Notes under the pieces: model-generated
What the model was told of the DNA's origin: nothing
What the model saw: only the letters and a program-made list of their open reading frames with translations
The model's database searches: none
Shown here: positions 44,502 to 53,814 of the stretch, in pieces
Layout: the number at the start of each line of letters is the position of its first letter
Numbering within the stretch: the first letter of the stretch is position 1
DNA from: Pacificoceanicola sp049341065
GTDB taxonomy: Bacteria; Pseudomonadota; Alphaproteobacteria; Rhodobacterales; Rhodobacteraceae
Assembly (NCBI RefSeq): GCF_049341065.1
Contig: NZ_JBMPIX010000003.1
Location: 403,883-467,882 of the forward strand
Length of the DNA stretch: 64,000 bases
Direction: 5' to 3'
Position numbers and translations under genes: made by a program

Positions 44502-46322
44502 ATGTGTCTAAACTTTTTCCGAACGCTGGGTACGGCCACTTCGGTCGGTGCACTGATTCTCTCGGGCTCTTTGGCCTTGGCCGAACCGCAGCATGGCATA
44601 GCTATGTATGGCGACCCGCAACTGCCACCGGATTTTGTGTCGCTCCCCTATGCAAATCCCGATGCGCCGACCGGCGGAACCATCGTCACTGGCGAAGTTG
44701 GCAGCTTTGACAGCCTCAACCCGCACATCCTCAAAGGGTCAACGCCCTGGCAATTGCGTTTTTTGGCGTATGAGTCACTTATGGGCCGCAACTGGGATGA
44801 ACCCTTTGCGCTTTACGGGCTTTTGGCCGAATCCATCGACATCGGCCCGAATCGAGACTGGGTGGAATTCACCCTGCGCCCCGAGGCGCGCTTCTCGGAT
44901 GGCAGCCCGGTCACCGTCGAAGACGTGATGTGGAGCTATGAGACCCTCGGCACCCTGGGCCACCCCCGGTATCACGGTGTCTGGAACAAGATCGCCAGCA
45001 TGGAACAGACCGGCGAACACAAGATTAAGTTCACCTTCAACGTCGAAGACCGCGAGTTGGCGCTGTTGGTCGGTATGCGCCCGATCATGAAAAAGGCACA
45101 GTGGGAGGGCAAGGATTTCACCCAATCCGGCCTCGACACCATTCCGATCACCTCTGCCCCCTATGTGATCGAAGATTTCGAAGCCGGCCGCTATGTCACC
45201 TTGAAACGCGACCCGGATTACTGGGGGCGCGATGTTCCCTATCGCAAGGGTACGAACAATCTGGATACCATCCGGCTGGAGTTCTTTTCCGACGGCGCTG
45301 CGCAATTCGAGGGGTTCAAGGCCGGTCTGCTGAATTCCAACCGCGAAACCAGCCCGGTCAAATGGGCGCAGCAGTATAACTTTCCCGCAGTTGAGTCCGG
45401 CAAGGTGGTCAAATCGGAAATCCCACACGCCCGCCCAACCGGGATCAGCGGTTTCGTGATGAACACCCGCCGTGACATCTTCAAGGACTGGCGCGTGCGC
45501 GAGGCGCTGATCACCGCCTTCAACTTTGAATATATCAACGAAACCGTCTCGGGGTCGCTGCAACCACGGATCACATCGTATTTTGGCAACTCGCTGCTTG
45601 GCATGCAGGAAGGCCCCGCCACCGGTCTGGTCGCCGAATTTCTCGCCCCTTTCAAGGACGAGCTGCTGCCCGGCGCGCTTGAAGGCTATACCCTGCCCAA
45701 AGGCGACGGCAGCGCCCGCAACCGCGCCAATCTGCGCAAGGCGCTGTCGCTGTTGGAGGAGGCAGGCTGGACCGTACAGGACGGCGTGCTGAAGAATGCC
45801 GAAGGACAACCCTTCACCTTTGATATCCTGCTTGGAGCGGGCGGCGGCGAAGATGATGCGATGATCGACATCTATGTCGAAGGCCTCAAACGCATGGGCA
45901 TCGAACCCACAGTCACCAAGATCGACAGCGCCCAGTACAAGGAACGCACGAACGAGTTCGATTTCGACATGACCAGTTATCGCCGCGGCCTGTCTCTGTC
46001 TCCGGGCAACGAGCAGCTGCAATACTGGGCCTGCGATCAGGTCGATGTGCCCGGATCGCGCAACTGGATGGGCATGTGTTCCCCCGCCGCCGAAGCGATG
46101 ATCGACAAGATGCTCAATTCCGAAAGCCGCGACGACTATATCGCTGCCGTGCGCGCGCTTGACCGTGTCCTGACCTCCGGGCGCTACGTGATCCCGATTC
46201 AGGACAGATTCGATGTCAGCCGCATCGCCCATGTCGCCGAATTGCACTACCCCGAGCGTATCCCCGCCTATGGCGATTGGATCGGATTCCAGCCTGATGT
46301 ATGGTGGTGGGAGGACCAGTAA
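44502..46322 (+). CDS. Extracellular solute-binding protein, family 5 (YejA-like)
   Basis: The 606-residue protein has a signal peptide ending near LALAEP. Conserved segments are HGIAMYGDPQLPPDFVSLPYANPDAPTGG, ILKGSTPWQ...YESLMGRNWDEPFALYGLLAESI and a C-terminal DRFDVSRIA...HYPERIPAYGDWIGFQPDVWWWE, which are typical of YejA-type oligopeptide or microcin C-like binding proteins. It would deliver peptides to an ABC transporter in the inner membrane. No permease genes follow, so it is an orphan here or has been separated from yejBEF. The next gene encodes the entericidin-like lipoprotein. Confidence 0.9.
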   Translation: MCLNFFRTLGTATSVGALILSGSLALAEPQHGIAMYGDPQLPPDFVSLPYANPDAPTGGTIVTGEVGSFDSLNPHILKGSTPWQLRFLAYESLMGRNWDEPFALYGLLAESIDIGPNRDWVEFTLRPEARFSDGSPVTVEDVMWSYETLGTLGHPRYHGVWNKIASMEQTGEHKIKFTFNVEDRELALLVGMRPIMKKAQWEGKDFTQSGLDTIPITSAPYVIEDFEAGRYVTLKRDPDYWGRDVPYRKGTNNLDTIRLEFFSDGAAQFEGFKAGLLNSNRETSPVKWAQQYNFPAVESGKVVKSEIPHARPTGISGFVMNTRRDIFKDWRVREALITAFNFEYINETVSGSLQPRITSYFGNSLLGMQEGPATGLVAEFLAPFKDELLPGALEGYTLPKGDGSARNRANLRKALSLLEEAGWTVQDGVLKNAEGQPFTFDILLGAGGGEDDAMIDIYVEGLKRMGIEPTVTKIDSAQYKERTNEFDFDMTSYRRGLSLSPGNEQLQYWACDQVDVPGSRNWMGMCSPAAEAMIDKMLNSESRDDYIAAVRALDRVLTSGRYVIPIQDRFDVSRIAHVAELHYPERIPAYGDWIGFQPDVWWWEDQ

Positions 46323-46353
46323 GGTCTTTCGAACAAGAATAAACGAGGCAGAG

Positions 46354-46470
46354 ATGAAACGAGCAGTGGTGTTGATCGCGCTCACAGCGCTTCTTGGCGG
46401 GTGTGCAACCGTCGAAGGCGTGGGCGAGGATATCTCGCGCGGGGCGCAGCGCGTGTCGAGCTGGTTCTGA
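46354..46470 (+). CDS. Entericidin A/B-family small lipoprotein
   Basis: A 38-residue lipoprotein starts at ATG 46354 with GAGGCAGAG upstream. The hydrophobic signal LIALTALLGGCAT has a lipobox Cys, and the mature part TVEGVGEDISRGAQRVS matches the entericidin pattern. Entericidins are small cell-envelope lipoproteins linked to stress-induced lysis in enterics. Only one family member is seen, so an antidote-toxin pair cannot be claimed. A terminator follows directly. Confidence 0.88.
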   Translation: MKRAVVLIALTALLGGCATVEGVGEDISRGAQRVSSWF

Positions 46471-46480
46471 CCATCAGCAT

Positions 46481-46510
46481 GGGGCGGCCTTTGCGGAACG
46501 CCCCTTTTTT
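46481..46510 (+). terminator. Intrinsic terminator after entericidin-like gene
   Basis: GGGGCG (46481-46486) pairs with CGCCCC (46499-46504) and is followed by six T (46505-46510). It ends the yejA-like/entericidin transcription before the regulator gene. Confidence 0.8.
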
Positions 46511-46594
46511 CCAGCGGCCCTTAGTACTTTTCGCCTAGTTCCTTTCGCGTCCCCCTCGCCTATGGTGGATCTACGAGGAGGAGAGGCAGAAACG

Positions 46595-47287
46595 ATGAGT
46601 GACGCGGCACAGAAGTTTCCCGAAGACGGGTTGGGATCGGCGCTGGTTGTCGATGATCACCCGCTGTTTTGCGATGCGCTGACGCTGACGCTGCAATCCA
46701 TCGCCGATTTTGAAGAAATCCGTAGCGCTGGCACATTGGAAAAGGCGCTCGAGGTCATCTCTCAGGATCCCGAAATCGGGCTGATCGTGCTGGACTTGAA
46801 CTTGCCGGACGTAAACGGGCTGGATGGTTTGGTGCGCCTGCGCAATGCCGCGCCCAAGGCCTCGATCATCATTGCCTCGTCGATGGCGGAAAACTCGATG
46901 ATCAGCCACGCGTTGAAGGCCGGGGCCGATGCCTTTGTCCCTAAGCATTCACAACGCTCGGTGTTTCGCCGCGCCTTCGAGGCGGTGGCCAAGGGGCAAG
47001 CCTTTGTTCCCGATGGCTATATCGACCCGCAGGCGGGCAAGGAACCAGCGCCCGACAATGCACTGGTGCGGCTGGCGTCCTTGACCAACCAGCAGGCGCG
47101 CATTCTGCATCTGATCTGCGAAGGCAAGCTCAACAAACAGATCGCTTATGACCTGTCGATCGCCGAAACCACGGTCAAGGCACATGTCACGGCCATCATG
47201 CGCAAGCTTGGCGTCCACAGCCGCACGCAGGCAGTTCTTGTGGCACAAGAGGCGCGTTTTAACCGGGTCTTGCCAACTGCCGAATAA
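46595..47287 (+). CDS. LuxR/NarL-type response regulator
   Basis: ATG 46595 follows GAGGAGGAGAGG. The 230-residue protein has a receiver (acidic residues 20-21, phospho-acceptor Asp67 in LIVLDLNLPDVNG) and a C-terminal LuxR helix-turn-helix (LTNQQARILHLICEGKLNKQIAYDLSIAETTVKAHV, about 155-190). It should bind DNA when phosphorylated. Its neighbours on the same strand are the FIST sensor and the NahK-like kinase, so this is the likely output of that module. Confidence 0.92.
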   Translation: MSDAAQKFPEDGLGSALVVDDHPLFCDALTLTLQSIADFEEIRSAGTLEKALEVISQDPEIGLIVLDLNLPDVNGLDGLVRLRNAAPKASIIIASSMAENSMISHALKAGADAFVPKHSQRSVFRRAFEAVAKGQAFVPDGYIDPQAGKEPAPDNALVRLASLTNQQARILHLICEGKLNKQIAYDLSIAETTVKAHVTAIMRKLGVHSRTQAVLVAQEARFNRVLPTAE

Positions 47288-47332
47288 GGCCGCATCCTGC
47301 CGCTCTAGCCCAATTCAACAAGGATCGCAGAC

Positions 47333-48508
47333 TTGGACGGAGCACAAAACGGCTCCACGAGGGAGGAAACAGCCGCCGGGACCGCGTTGCGCGTCGCTCA
47401 GGCGTCTTGCACAGGGCCTGACAGAGCTGGCACCTTGGCAGCGCGTCTTGGTCCGGGACCATTTGCCTTGGTCTGTCTGTTTGCTTCTCCCGACGCGGAT
47501 TTCGCGGCACTGACCCGCGACACCCACCGTGCCTTTGGCGGGGCGGACGTTATGGCCTGCACCACCGCCGGAGAATTGGGCGCACACGGCTATGAAGAAG
47601 GTCAGATCGTCGCCATCGGTTTTCCCGAGGCCAATTTTGCCGTGAATACTCTGGTGATCGACAACCTCAACAACCTGAACGAACAATCGCTGATCGACCG
47701 GTTGATCCAAAGCCGGATGGAGCTGAACCAGCGCGCCCCGGAAATGAGCTCGGAATTTGCCTTTCTAATGGTCGATGGTCTGTCACTGCGCGAGGAGCAT
47801 CTGACCTCGGTTCTGACGGCCGGGCTTGGACCGACGCCGCTGTTTGGCGGCTCGGCCGGCGATGGCGCGAATTTCCATGCCACATGGCTGTCGCGCAATG
47901 GCACGGTTCGGCAGAACGCGGCGCTGGTGGCGCTGGTGCGTTCACGTTGCCCGGTGCGGGTGTTCAGTCTCGATCACCTTGTCCCGACCGCCACCCGGAT
48001 GGTTGTCACCGCCGCCGATCCCGATCGCCGCATCGTGCGGGAAATCAACGCCGAACCCGCCGCGCAGGAATACGCCCGTCTGCTTGGAAAAGATCCAAAC
48101 CAGCTGTCGCAGTTCACCTTCGCGGCGCATCCGGTGGTCGTGCGTTTGGGCGACAGCCACCATGTGCGTTCAATCCAGCGGGTGGATGAGAACGGCGATC
48201 TGGTGTTTTTCTCGGCCATCGACGAAGGCATGGTGCTGACCCTTGCCGACCATCAGGACATCGCCGCCCATCTGGATCAACGCCTGACCGCGCTGGGCAC
48301 AGATGGCGCACCGGATCATATCATTGCCTGCGATTGCCTGCTGCGCCGCATCGAGGCCGGGGAAAACCAGAAGAACCGCGAAATCTCGGAGATATTGACC
48401 CGGCACCATGTGGTTGGATTTTCGACCTACGGCGAACAGATTGGATCGCTGCACGTCAATCAGACGCTGACCGGGGTCGCCATCTATCCCCCGCTTGAGG
48501 ATACGTGA
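47333..48508 (+). CDS. FIST-domain sensor (NosP-like)
   Basis: The protein is 391 residues from TTG 47333, with AAGGA nine bases upstream. It has the FIST N domain (FALVCLFASPDADF...ADVMACTTAGELGAHGYEEGQIVAIGF) and FIST C domain (about 225-370, with VGFSTYGEQIGSLHVNQT near the end). In Pseudomonas a FIST hemoprotein, NosP, binds nitric oxide and controls the kinase NahK. The same pair of FIST and NahK-like genes lies here: its stop overlaps no gene but the kinase starts one base later. Heme and NO binding are inferred from the pairing and are not visible as a motif. Confidence 0.85.
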   Translation: MDGAQNGSTREETAAGTALRVAQASCTGPDRAGTLAARLGPGPFALVCLFASPDADFAALTRDTHRAFGGADVMACTTAGELGAHGYEEGQIVAIGFPEANFAVNTLVIDNLNNLNEQSLIDRLIQSRMELNQRAPEMSSEFAFLMVDGLSLREEHLTSVLTAGLGPTPLFGGSAGDGANFHATWLSRNGTVRQNAALVALVRSRCPVRVFSLDHLVPTATRMVVTAADPDRRIVREINAEPAAQEYARLLGKDPNQLSQFTFAAHPVVVRLGDSHHVRSIQRVDENGDLVFFSAIDEGMVLTLADHQDIAAHLDQRLTALGTDGAPDHIIACDCLLRRIEAGENQKNREISEILTRHHVVGFSTYGEQIGSLHVNQTLTGVAIYPPLEDT

Positions 48509-48509
48509 C

Positions 48510-50723
48510 ATGTCCTTGATCAACCCTGACGACTCGCTTGAACGGCAGAACGAGAAGCTGATCCAGATTGCTGATGCCCTGATGCGCCGGGTCGAGCATG
48601 GCGGCGCGCCCTCGGGCGCGGCCTATGAACAATTCGAACGCGCCGCGCTTTTGGAAAAGCGGGTCCGGGTGCGCACACTGGAGCTGGAACGCACGCTGGA
48701 TCTGCTGCACGAATCCAACGCCCAGCTTGCTCAGGCCAACCAAGACACCGAGGCCGCCCGCCGCAACCTTGCCGATGCGATCGAGACGGTCTCTGAAGGT
48801 TTTGCCCTGTTTGATCCCGGCGACGTTTTGGTCATGTGCAATTCCCGTTTTTGCCGCGATTTCCGCGATACCGTGATTGATCTGCGCCCTGGCCTGCCCT
48901 TTCGCGGCTATGTCGAGCGGGTCAGCCGTTCGCGCTATCTGGCGATGCCGGCGGATCTGACGCCGGAAACCTGGTCGGAAAAGCGCATGCGCCGCCACAA
49001 GGACCGGCACGTGATGTTCAACGTCCAGCTGGCCAACGACCGCTGGCTGCAAGTTTCGGAACATCGCACCGCCAATGGCGGCACGGTGGTTTTGCAAACC
49101 GACGTCACCGACATTATCCGGCTGGAACGGCAGGAACGCACCAAGCTGCGGGACAAACAGACCCGGATGATCCGCGCGACGCTTGACCACCTCAATCAGG
49201 GCGTCTGCATCTTTGACGAAAACGCCCGTCTGGTGGGCTGGAATGACAAGATCGGAACCCTGCTGGCCCTGCCCGCCCGGCGAATGCATCTGGGTGCCTC
49301 GTTTTTCGCGCTGGTCGATCTGTTTGACGAAGACATCGTCTTTACCCGCGGGCTCGACCGCGAGGGCTTTCGTTATTGGGCGCGCAGCGATGGTCCGCGC
49401 GCCCAGATCAGCTTCGAGATCCGCCGCAACGGCACGATGACCTTGCAGATCTTTGGGCGAGGTATGCCCGACGGTGGCTTTGTGATTTCGGTCACGGATG
49501 TGACGGCCGAACGCGAAGCGGCGCAAAAACTGCATGAACTCAATGAGATCCTCGAACAGCGCGTGATGGAGCGGACGCTTGAGCTTGAGGATGCCCTGTC
49601 CGCCGCCGAGCGCGCCAATGCCTCAAAGACGCGGTTCGTCGCTGCCGCGAGTCACGATCTGTTGCAACCGCTTTCGGCGGCCAAGCTCTATATCGCCTCG
49701 CTGTCGGACCGCTGCACCTCGGCGCATGAAAGCTCGGTTCTGGCCAAGACCGAAAGCGCCCTGACCAGCGCCGAATCCCTGATCGACGCGCTGCTGGATA
49801 TCTCCAAGCTGGATGGTGAAGGCATCAGTTTCGACATCCGCACCGTATCCCTGCACGACATACTGCGCCCACTGGTCGACGAGATGGAGGTGCTGGCCGC
49901 AAACAAGGGGTTGGAACTGCGCTATGTGGACTGCAATCTGAGCGTCGAAAGCGATGCAAGTTATCTGCGCCGGATCGTTCAGAACCTTCTTGCCAATGCC
50001 ATCCGCTATACCGATCAGGGACGGGTTCTGGTCGGTGTGCGCCGCAACGGAGGCTCGGCCCGGGTTGAGGTCTGGGACACCGGTCCCGGCATCGCCGAGG
50101 ACGATCAAAACGCGATTTTTGAGGAATTCCGACGGCTTGATACCAATGCGTCGGACAATGATGGGTTGGGTCTGGGTCTGGCGATTGTCGAGCGTGCCTG
50201 CGCCCGCCTTGGCCATCCGATTGGTCTGTGGTCACAGCCGGGACGCGGCAGTTGTTTCATGGTCAACCTGCCCATTGCAGGACAAGCCGCGCCATCGGGC
50301 AACAAGACCCCGCGTATGGTGCGTCCGATTTCGCTGGCGCAGGCCGGGATGATCACGCTCTTGGTCGAGAATGACCCGCAGATGCGGCGCGCCATTACGG
50401 TGCTGATGGAAAGTTGGGGTGTCCATGTGATCGAGGCCGAGGACGCGGATTCGGCCATTGCCCTTCTGGACGATCTTGAAATCACGCCAGATGCGCTGCT
50501 GCTGGATCATCAGCTTGGGCACGGTGCGACGGGGATCGACCTGTATCAAACCCTGAAGGCACGCTTTGGCCCTTTGACCTGTGCCATCGTATCGGCGGAT
50601 CGCGCGCCAGAATTGGGTCAAACCTGCGCTGCGCTTGGCATCACGTTTCTGCAAAAACCGATTGATCGGCAGAAACTCAGCCACCTGCTGGAAACCGCCG
50701 CCGCCCGGATGACTCCGGCCTGA
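48510..50723 (+). CDS. NahK-like hybrid sensor histidine kinase (PAS-PAS-HisKA-HATPase-REC)
   Basis: ATG 48510 lies one base after the FIST stop. The 737-residue soluble protein has an N-terminal coiled-coil region, two PAS-like domains (about 90-200 and 222-335), and a second coiled coil. The kinase core has His382 in AASHDLLQPLSAAKLY, Asn box (QNLLANAI) and glycine boxes (DTGPGI, GLGLGLAI). The C-terminal receiver carries Asp666 in LLLDHQLG. The HDLLQPL motif is the NahK/PA1976 type. It would be controlled by the FIST protein and signal to the upstream LuxR-type regulator or others. No membrane segment is seen. Confidence 0.93.
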   Translation: MSLINPDDSLERQNEKLIQIADALMRRVEHGGAPSGAAYEQFERAALLEKRVRVRTLELERTLDLLHESNAQLAQANQDTEAARRNLADAIETVSEGFALFDPGDVLVMCNSRFCRDFRDTVIDLRPGLPFRGYVERVSRSRYLAMPADLTPETWSEKRMRRHKDRHVMFNVQLANDRWLQVSEHRTANGGTVVLQTDVTDIIRLERQERTKLRDKQTRMIRATLDHLNQGVCIFDENARLVGWNDKIGTLLALPARRMHLGASFFALVDLFDEDIVFTRGLDREGFRYWARSDGPRAQISFEIRRNGTMTLQIFGRGMPDGGFVISVTDVTAEREAAQKLHELNEILEQRVMERTLELEDALSAAERANASKTRFVAAASHDLLQPLSAAKLYIASLSDRCTSAHESSVLAKTESALTSAESLIDALLDISKLDGEGISFDIRTVSLHDILRPLVDEMEVLAANKGLELRYVDCNLSVESDASYLRRIVQNLLANAIRYTDQGRVLVGVRRNGGSARVEVWDTGPGIAEDDQNAIFEEFRRLDTNASDNDGLGLGLAIVERACARLGHPIGLWSQPGRGSCFMVNLPIAGQAAPSGNKTPRMVRPISLAQAGMITLLVENDPQMRRAITVLMESWGVHVIEAEDADSAIALLDDLEITPDALLLDHQLGHGATGIDLYQTLKARFGPLTCAIVSADRAPELGQTCAALGITFLQKPIDRQKLSHLLETAAARMTPA

Positions 50724-50739
50724 CGGCGGCGTTCCCGTG

Positions 50740-51018
50740 TCACAACATGCCGCGACAGCGGCCCGGTGCCGCCGGAAGACCAATGCGGCTCGGGTTCACC
50801 ACCAAGATCCAGCGTACCGGATATCCGGGCGCTTGCGTGCGGCGATAGGTACAACCGTTTGCCATGGTCTTGTAATCGCCGTTTGGAACCATCACGCTCT
50901 GCGTGCTGACATAGGGCGCGGCCTGCGCCAGCATCAGATCTTTCGGCGCGGGAACGTCCTGCGCTGTCAGGGATACGAGGCCAATGGCAGAAGCGGTTAC
51001 AAGTGCGATGATGCTCAT
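50740..51018 (-). CDS. Small exported hypothetical protein
   Basis: ATG 51018 has AAGGA seven bases upstream and gives 92 residues with a signal peptide (VTASAIGLVSLTAQD). The mature part has one Cys pair region (NGCTYRRTQAPGYPVRW and GRCRGML) that could form a disulfide. No family is recognised. It is convergent with the kinase gene, with 16 bases between stops. No operon partner is seen. Confidence 0.65.
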   Translation of the reverse strand: MSIIALVTASAIGLVSLTAQDVPAPKDLMLAQAAPYVSTQSVMVPNGDYKTMANGCTYRRTQAPGYPVRWILVVNPSRIGLPAAPGRCRGML

Positions 51019-51267
51019 GGGGCTTTCCTTCGGAACAGGCCGGCCAAACCGGCAAACAGGCAAAAAGATCAAACCGCGTCAGGGTGCGGCGCTAACTCCA
51101 AACCCTGAAAGCGGCACTGATCGATTCCATGTCAGGTAAACGGCAGAAAGATGAACATCCTCTTTGATTTTAGAAAAAAGTTGGCAGCGTTGAGACGAAA
51201 TCCACTCTGTATAGAGGATCAATATTAATTCATTTCAAGTCGTTGCGCGAGAAACCTAAATCATCAC

Positions 51268-52560
51268 CTAAAGTGCTATCACAATGTCGGCTCGCAACCC
51301 GCCCAGTTTTTCGCTTTCCCCAAGCCGAAGTACTCCACCATGCGCCCGGGCGATGTCGGCCGCAATCGCAAGCCCAAGCCCGACGCCAGACCCCTTGTCC
51401 TGATTGCGCGCTGGATCAAGCCGCACAAAAGGTCTCTGCGCCTCTTCGCGCTTGTCGACGGGAATACCCGGCCCATCGTCTTCCACCCGAATGCGCAGCG
51501 ATTTCGCGGTGATGACCACGGAAAGTTCACAGCGGGTACCGTATCGAATGGCATTCCCCACAAGATTTTCGACGGCGCGGCGCAGCGCGCGCGGCCGCAA
51601 GGGGTATTCCCCACCGCCCGAGATTTCCGCCAAAGACACGTTCTGCCCCGCCCTTTGGGCATTGTCCACGATCCCTTGAAGCAGCGCCACCGGGTCTGTC
51701 GACTCGACCGAGGCGGTTTCAGCGTCGCCACGCGCGAACTCCAGAAAGGCATCGACCAATTGTTGCATGTCATCGACATCGCGCTCCAGCGGTTCCCGGT
51801 CTTCATCGTCCAGCAGCGACAACCCCAACCGCATCCTTGTCAGCGGCGTGCGCAGATCATGGCTGACCCCGGACAGCATCATGGTGCGCTGTTCGATCTG
51901 ACGTTCAATCCGGGCGCGCATATCCAGAAATGCGTGACCAGCGGCGCGCACCTCGATGGCCCCCGAGGGAGAATACGGCACGTTCCGCCCCCTGCCAAAG
52001 GCCTCTGACGCCTCTGCAAGCCGCGTGATCGGGCGTAATTGATTGCGCAGATAAACGTAGGCGATCAGCGTCATCAAGAGCCCGAAAACCACCATATTCA
52101 CAAGCAGTTGGTGCGGATTCGTAGCGGAAACTCTGCCGCGACTGGCTTCAATCAGAAATACCTTGTCGCCGTGGTCGATATAAAGCCGAACATCGCGATC
52201 ATCCGGCAGTTCGATGCGCTCAAGTCCGTCAATGCGCGCCCGCAGGGTTCGAATGACCACTATTCCGGTGAAATCGTACCACCGCCGCCTGTCGCTGTCC
52301 GGAACCGCAGTGGGTGCAATTTCGGTCAGCCGCAGATCCAACGCCTGAAACACTTCGGCACCGCGCGCGTTTTCTGCCACCGCAAGGTTTACGGCGCGCG
52401 CCAGTTCGCGGCTCAACTGAACGGACACACCTTCGAAATGGCGCTGGATAAACACCACAGACACCACCAGCTGCAACGTGACAACCGGCAGAACAAGGAT
52501 AAGCGCGGCGCGGCCATAAAGGCTGCGGGGCATATAGCGTTTGAGCCATTGGAACGACAT
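51268..52560 (-). CDS. EnvZ-like membrane sensor histidine kinase
   Basis: The 430-residue kinase has a membrane helix at about 17-35, a periplasmic domain to about 155, a second helix at about 158-178, HAMP (about 180-232), HisKA with the His in GVSHDLRTPLTRMRLGLSLLDDE, and a HATPase with EDDGPGIP and GVGLGLAI boxes. This is the OsmZ/EnvZ-like arrangement. A response regulator gene is usually next to such kinases, but none is present on either side: the left side is spacer and a small exported gene, the right side a divergent hydrolase. It is therefore an orphan kinase here. Confidence 0.92.
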   Translation of the reverse strand: MSFQWLKRYMPRSLYGRAALILVLPVVTLQLVVSVVFIQRHFEGVSVQLSRELARAVNLAVAENARGAEVFQALDLRLTEIAPTAVPDSDRRRWYDFTGIVVIRTLRARIDGLERIELPDDRDVRLYIDHGDKVFLIEASRGRVSATNPHQLLVNMVVFGLLMTLIAYVYLRNQLRPITRLAEASEAFGRGRNVPYSPSGAIEVRAAGHAFLDMRARIERQIEQRTMMLSGVSHDLRTPLTRMRLGLSLLDDEDREPLERDVDDMQQLVDAFLEFARGDAETASVESTDPVALLQGIVDNAQRAGQNVSLAEISGGGEYPLRPRALRRAVENLVGNAIRYGTRCELSVVITAKSLRIRVEDDGPGIPVDKREEAQRPFVRLDPARNQDKGSGVGLGLAIAADIARAHGGVLRLGESEKLGGLRADIVIAL

Positions 52561-52615
52561 GCGCTAAACCTATCGCGGCGTGCGCGCCAGCACCATCGCC
52601 AAAAGGAGCCCTGCC

Positions 52616-53530
52616 GTGATCGATCCGCAACCCGATTTCCGCCCCGTCGCCGGCACCGCCGATGAGCTTTCTCCGGGCCTGCGCCGGGTGCTTGCGCCGA
52701 ACCCCTCACCAATGACCTATCGCGGAACCAACACGTATCTATTGGGCTTCACGGATTTGGCGGTGATTGACCCTGGACCGGACAATCCTGTGCATCTGCA
52801 AGCGATCCTCGCCGCCGTTCAGCCCGGTCAGCAGATCACCCACATCCTTGTCACCCACGCCCATATCGATCACTCCCCACTCGCGCGCGCGCTTTCGGCC
52901 AGCACCGGCGCGCCGATTCTCGGCTTCGGATCTGCCGAGGCTGGACGCTCCGAAGCCATGACCCTGCTCGCTGCCGAAGGGTTGCTTGGCGGAGGCGAAG
53001 GCGTCGATCATGCCTTTGCCCCCGATATCACGCTGGCCCATGGCGAAACGGTCGAAGGCGCTGGATGGCAGGTGCGCGCCCTTCACACACCGGGCCACAT
53101 GGCCAACCATCTCAGCTTTGCCTGGGGGGATATCCTGTTTTCCGGCGATCTGGTCATGGGATGGGCCAGCTCTCTGGTGTCACCGCCCGATGGCGATCTG
53201 ACGGATTTCATGGCCTCGCTGCGAACCCTGAGCACCGAACGCTGGAGCACCTTCCACGCGGGCCACGGCGCGCCGGTAACCCAGCCAATGGACCGCATCG
53301 AGGCGCTGTTGAAGCATCGGCTTGGCCGCGAAGCATCGATATTGGAGCACTTGACTCAAGCTCCGGCAACCGCCGCCGAGTTGGCTGCAAAAATATATAC
53401 CGATACCCCAACCGCACTGCTCGGCGCCGCGCAACGCAATGTCCTGAGCCATCTTATTGACATGACACAAAAAAGCTGGGTGGCGCCAGAAGGCCCGCTG
53501 TCCGCCAAAGCCCGATTTTCCCGACTTTGA
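52616..53530 (+). CDS. Metallo-beta-lactamase-fold hydrolase (LACTB2-like)
   Basis: A GTG start at 52616 with AAAAGGAG seven bases upstream is preferred over the ATG at 52580, giving 304 residues. Metal motifs are VTHAHIDHSPLA, HTPGHMANH, and GDLVMGWAS, as in the glyoxalase II/LACTB2 branch. A C-terminal winged helix-like region (about 240-295, AKIYTDTPTALLGAAQRNVLSHLIDM) matches LACTB2-type hydrolases or nucleases. The substrate is unknown. It is divergent from the EnvZ-like kinase and lies upstream of tRNA-Asn. Confidence 0.92.
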   Translation: MIDPQPDFRPVAGTADELSPGLRRVLAPNPSPMTYRGTNTYLLGFTDLAVIDPGPDNPVHLQAILAAVQPGQQITHILVTHAHIDHSPLARALSASTGAPILGFGSAEAGRSEAMTLLAAEGLLGGGEGVDHAFAPDITLAHGETVEGAGWQVRALHTPGHMANHLSFAWGDILFSGDLVMGWASSLVSPPDGDLTDFMASLRTLSTERWSTFHAGHGAPVTQPMDRIEALLKHRLGREASILEHLTQAPATAAELAAKIYTDTPTALLGAAQRNVLSHLIDMTQKSWVAPEGPLSAKARFSRL

Positions 53531-53570
53531 AGCCGATTTCCGAAAAACCTGATTTTTGTAGAAAAAGCCT

Positions 53571-53600
53571 CTGGACGCCCGGATTCGAGGTTGCTATACG
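53571..53600 (+). promoter_or_regulatory. Promoter of tRNA-Asn
   Basis: CTGGAC (53571-53576) and TATACG (53595-53600) are separated by 18 bases and lie ten bases before the mature tRNA start. This is the usual layout for alphaproteobacterial tRNA promoters. Confidence 0.55.
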
Positions 53601-53610
53601 GCCCACGTGT

Positions 53611-53685
53611 TCCGGCGTAGCTCAGCGGTAGAGCAGTTGACTGTTAATCAATTGGTCGTAGGTTCGATCCCTACCGCCGGAGCCA
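53611..53685 (+). tRNA. tRNA-Asn (anticodon GTT)
   Basis: A full cloverleaf is present: acceptor TCCGGCG pairs with CGCCGGA, a D-arm with AGCTCAGCGGTAGAGC, the anticodon loop CTGTTAA with GTT at 53643-53645, a T-arm with GGTTCGATCC and an encoded 3' CCA. The integrase gene 130 bases downstream suggests that the 3' end of this tRNA is the attachment site of an element. Confidence 0.95.
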
Positions 53686-53814
53686 AAATCCCCCGTAGTT
53701 TTGCTTGCAGGCCAAGTAAATAGGGGTTTTCTGGCAAAAAAGTGGACCCTTTTTGGACCCTTTGGGGTCAAAACCGGTACCCGTTTTGTCAAAATCGGAC
53801 TAACAGTCATCCCC

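Noticed and set aside
44339..44599. Minus-strand small protein gene upstream of the yejA-like gene
   Set aside because: No ribosome-binding site and poor protein-like composition; the promoter and terminator signals fit a non-coding RNA better.
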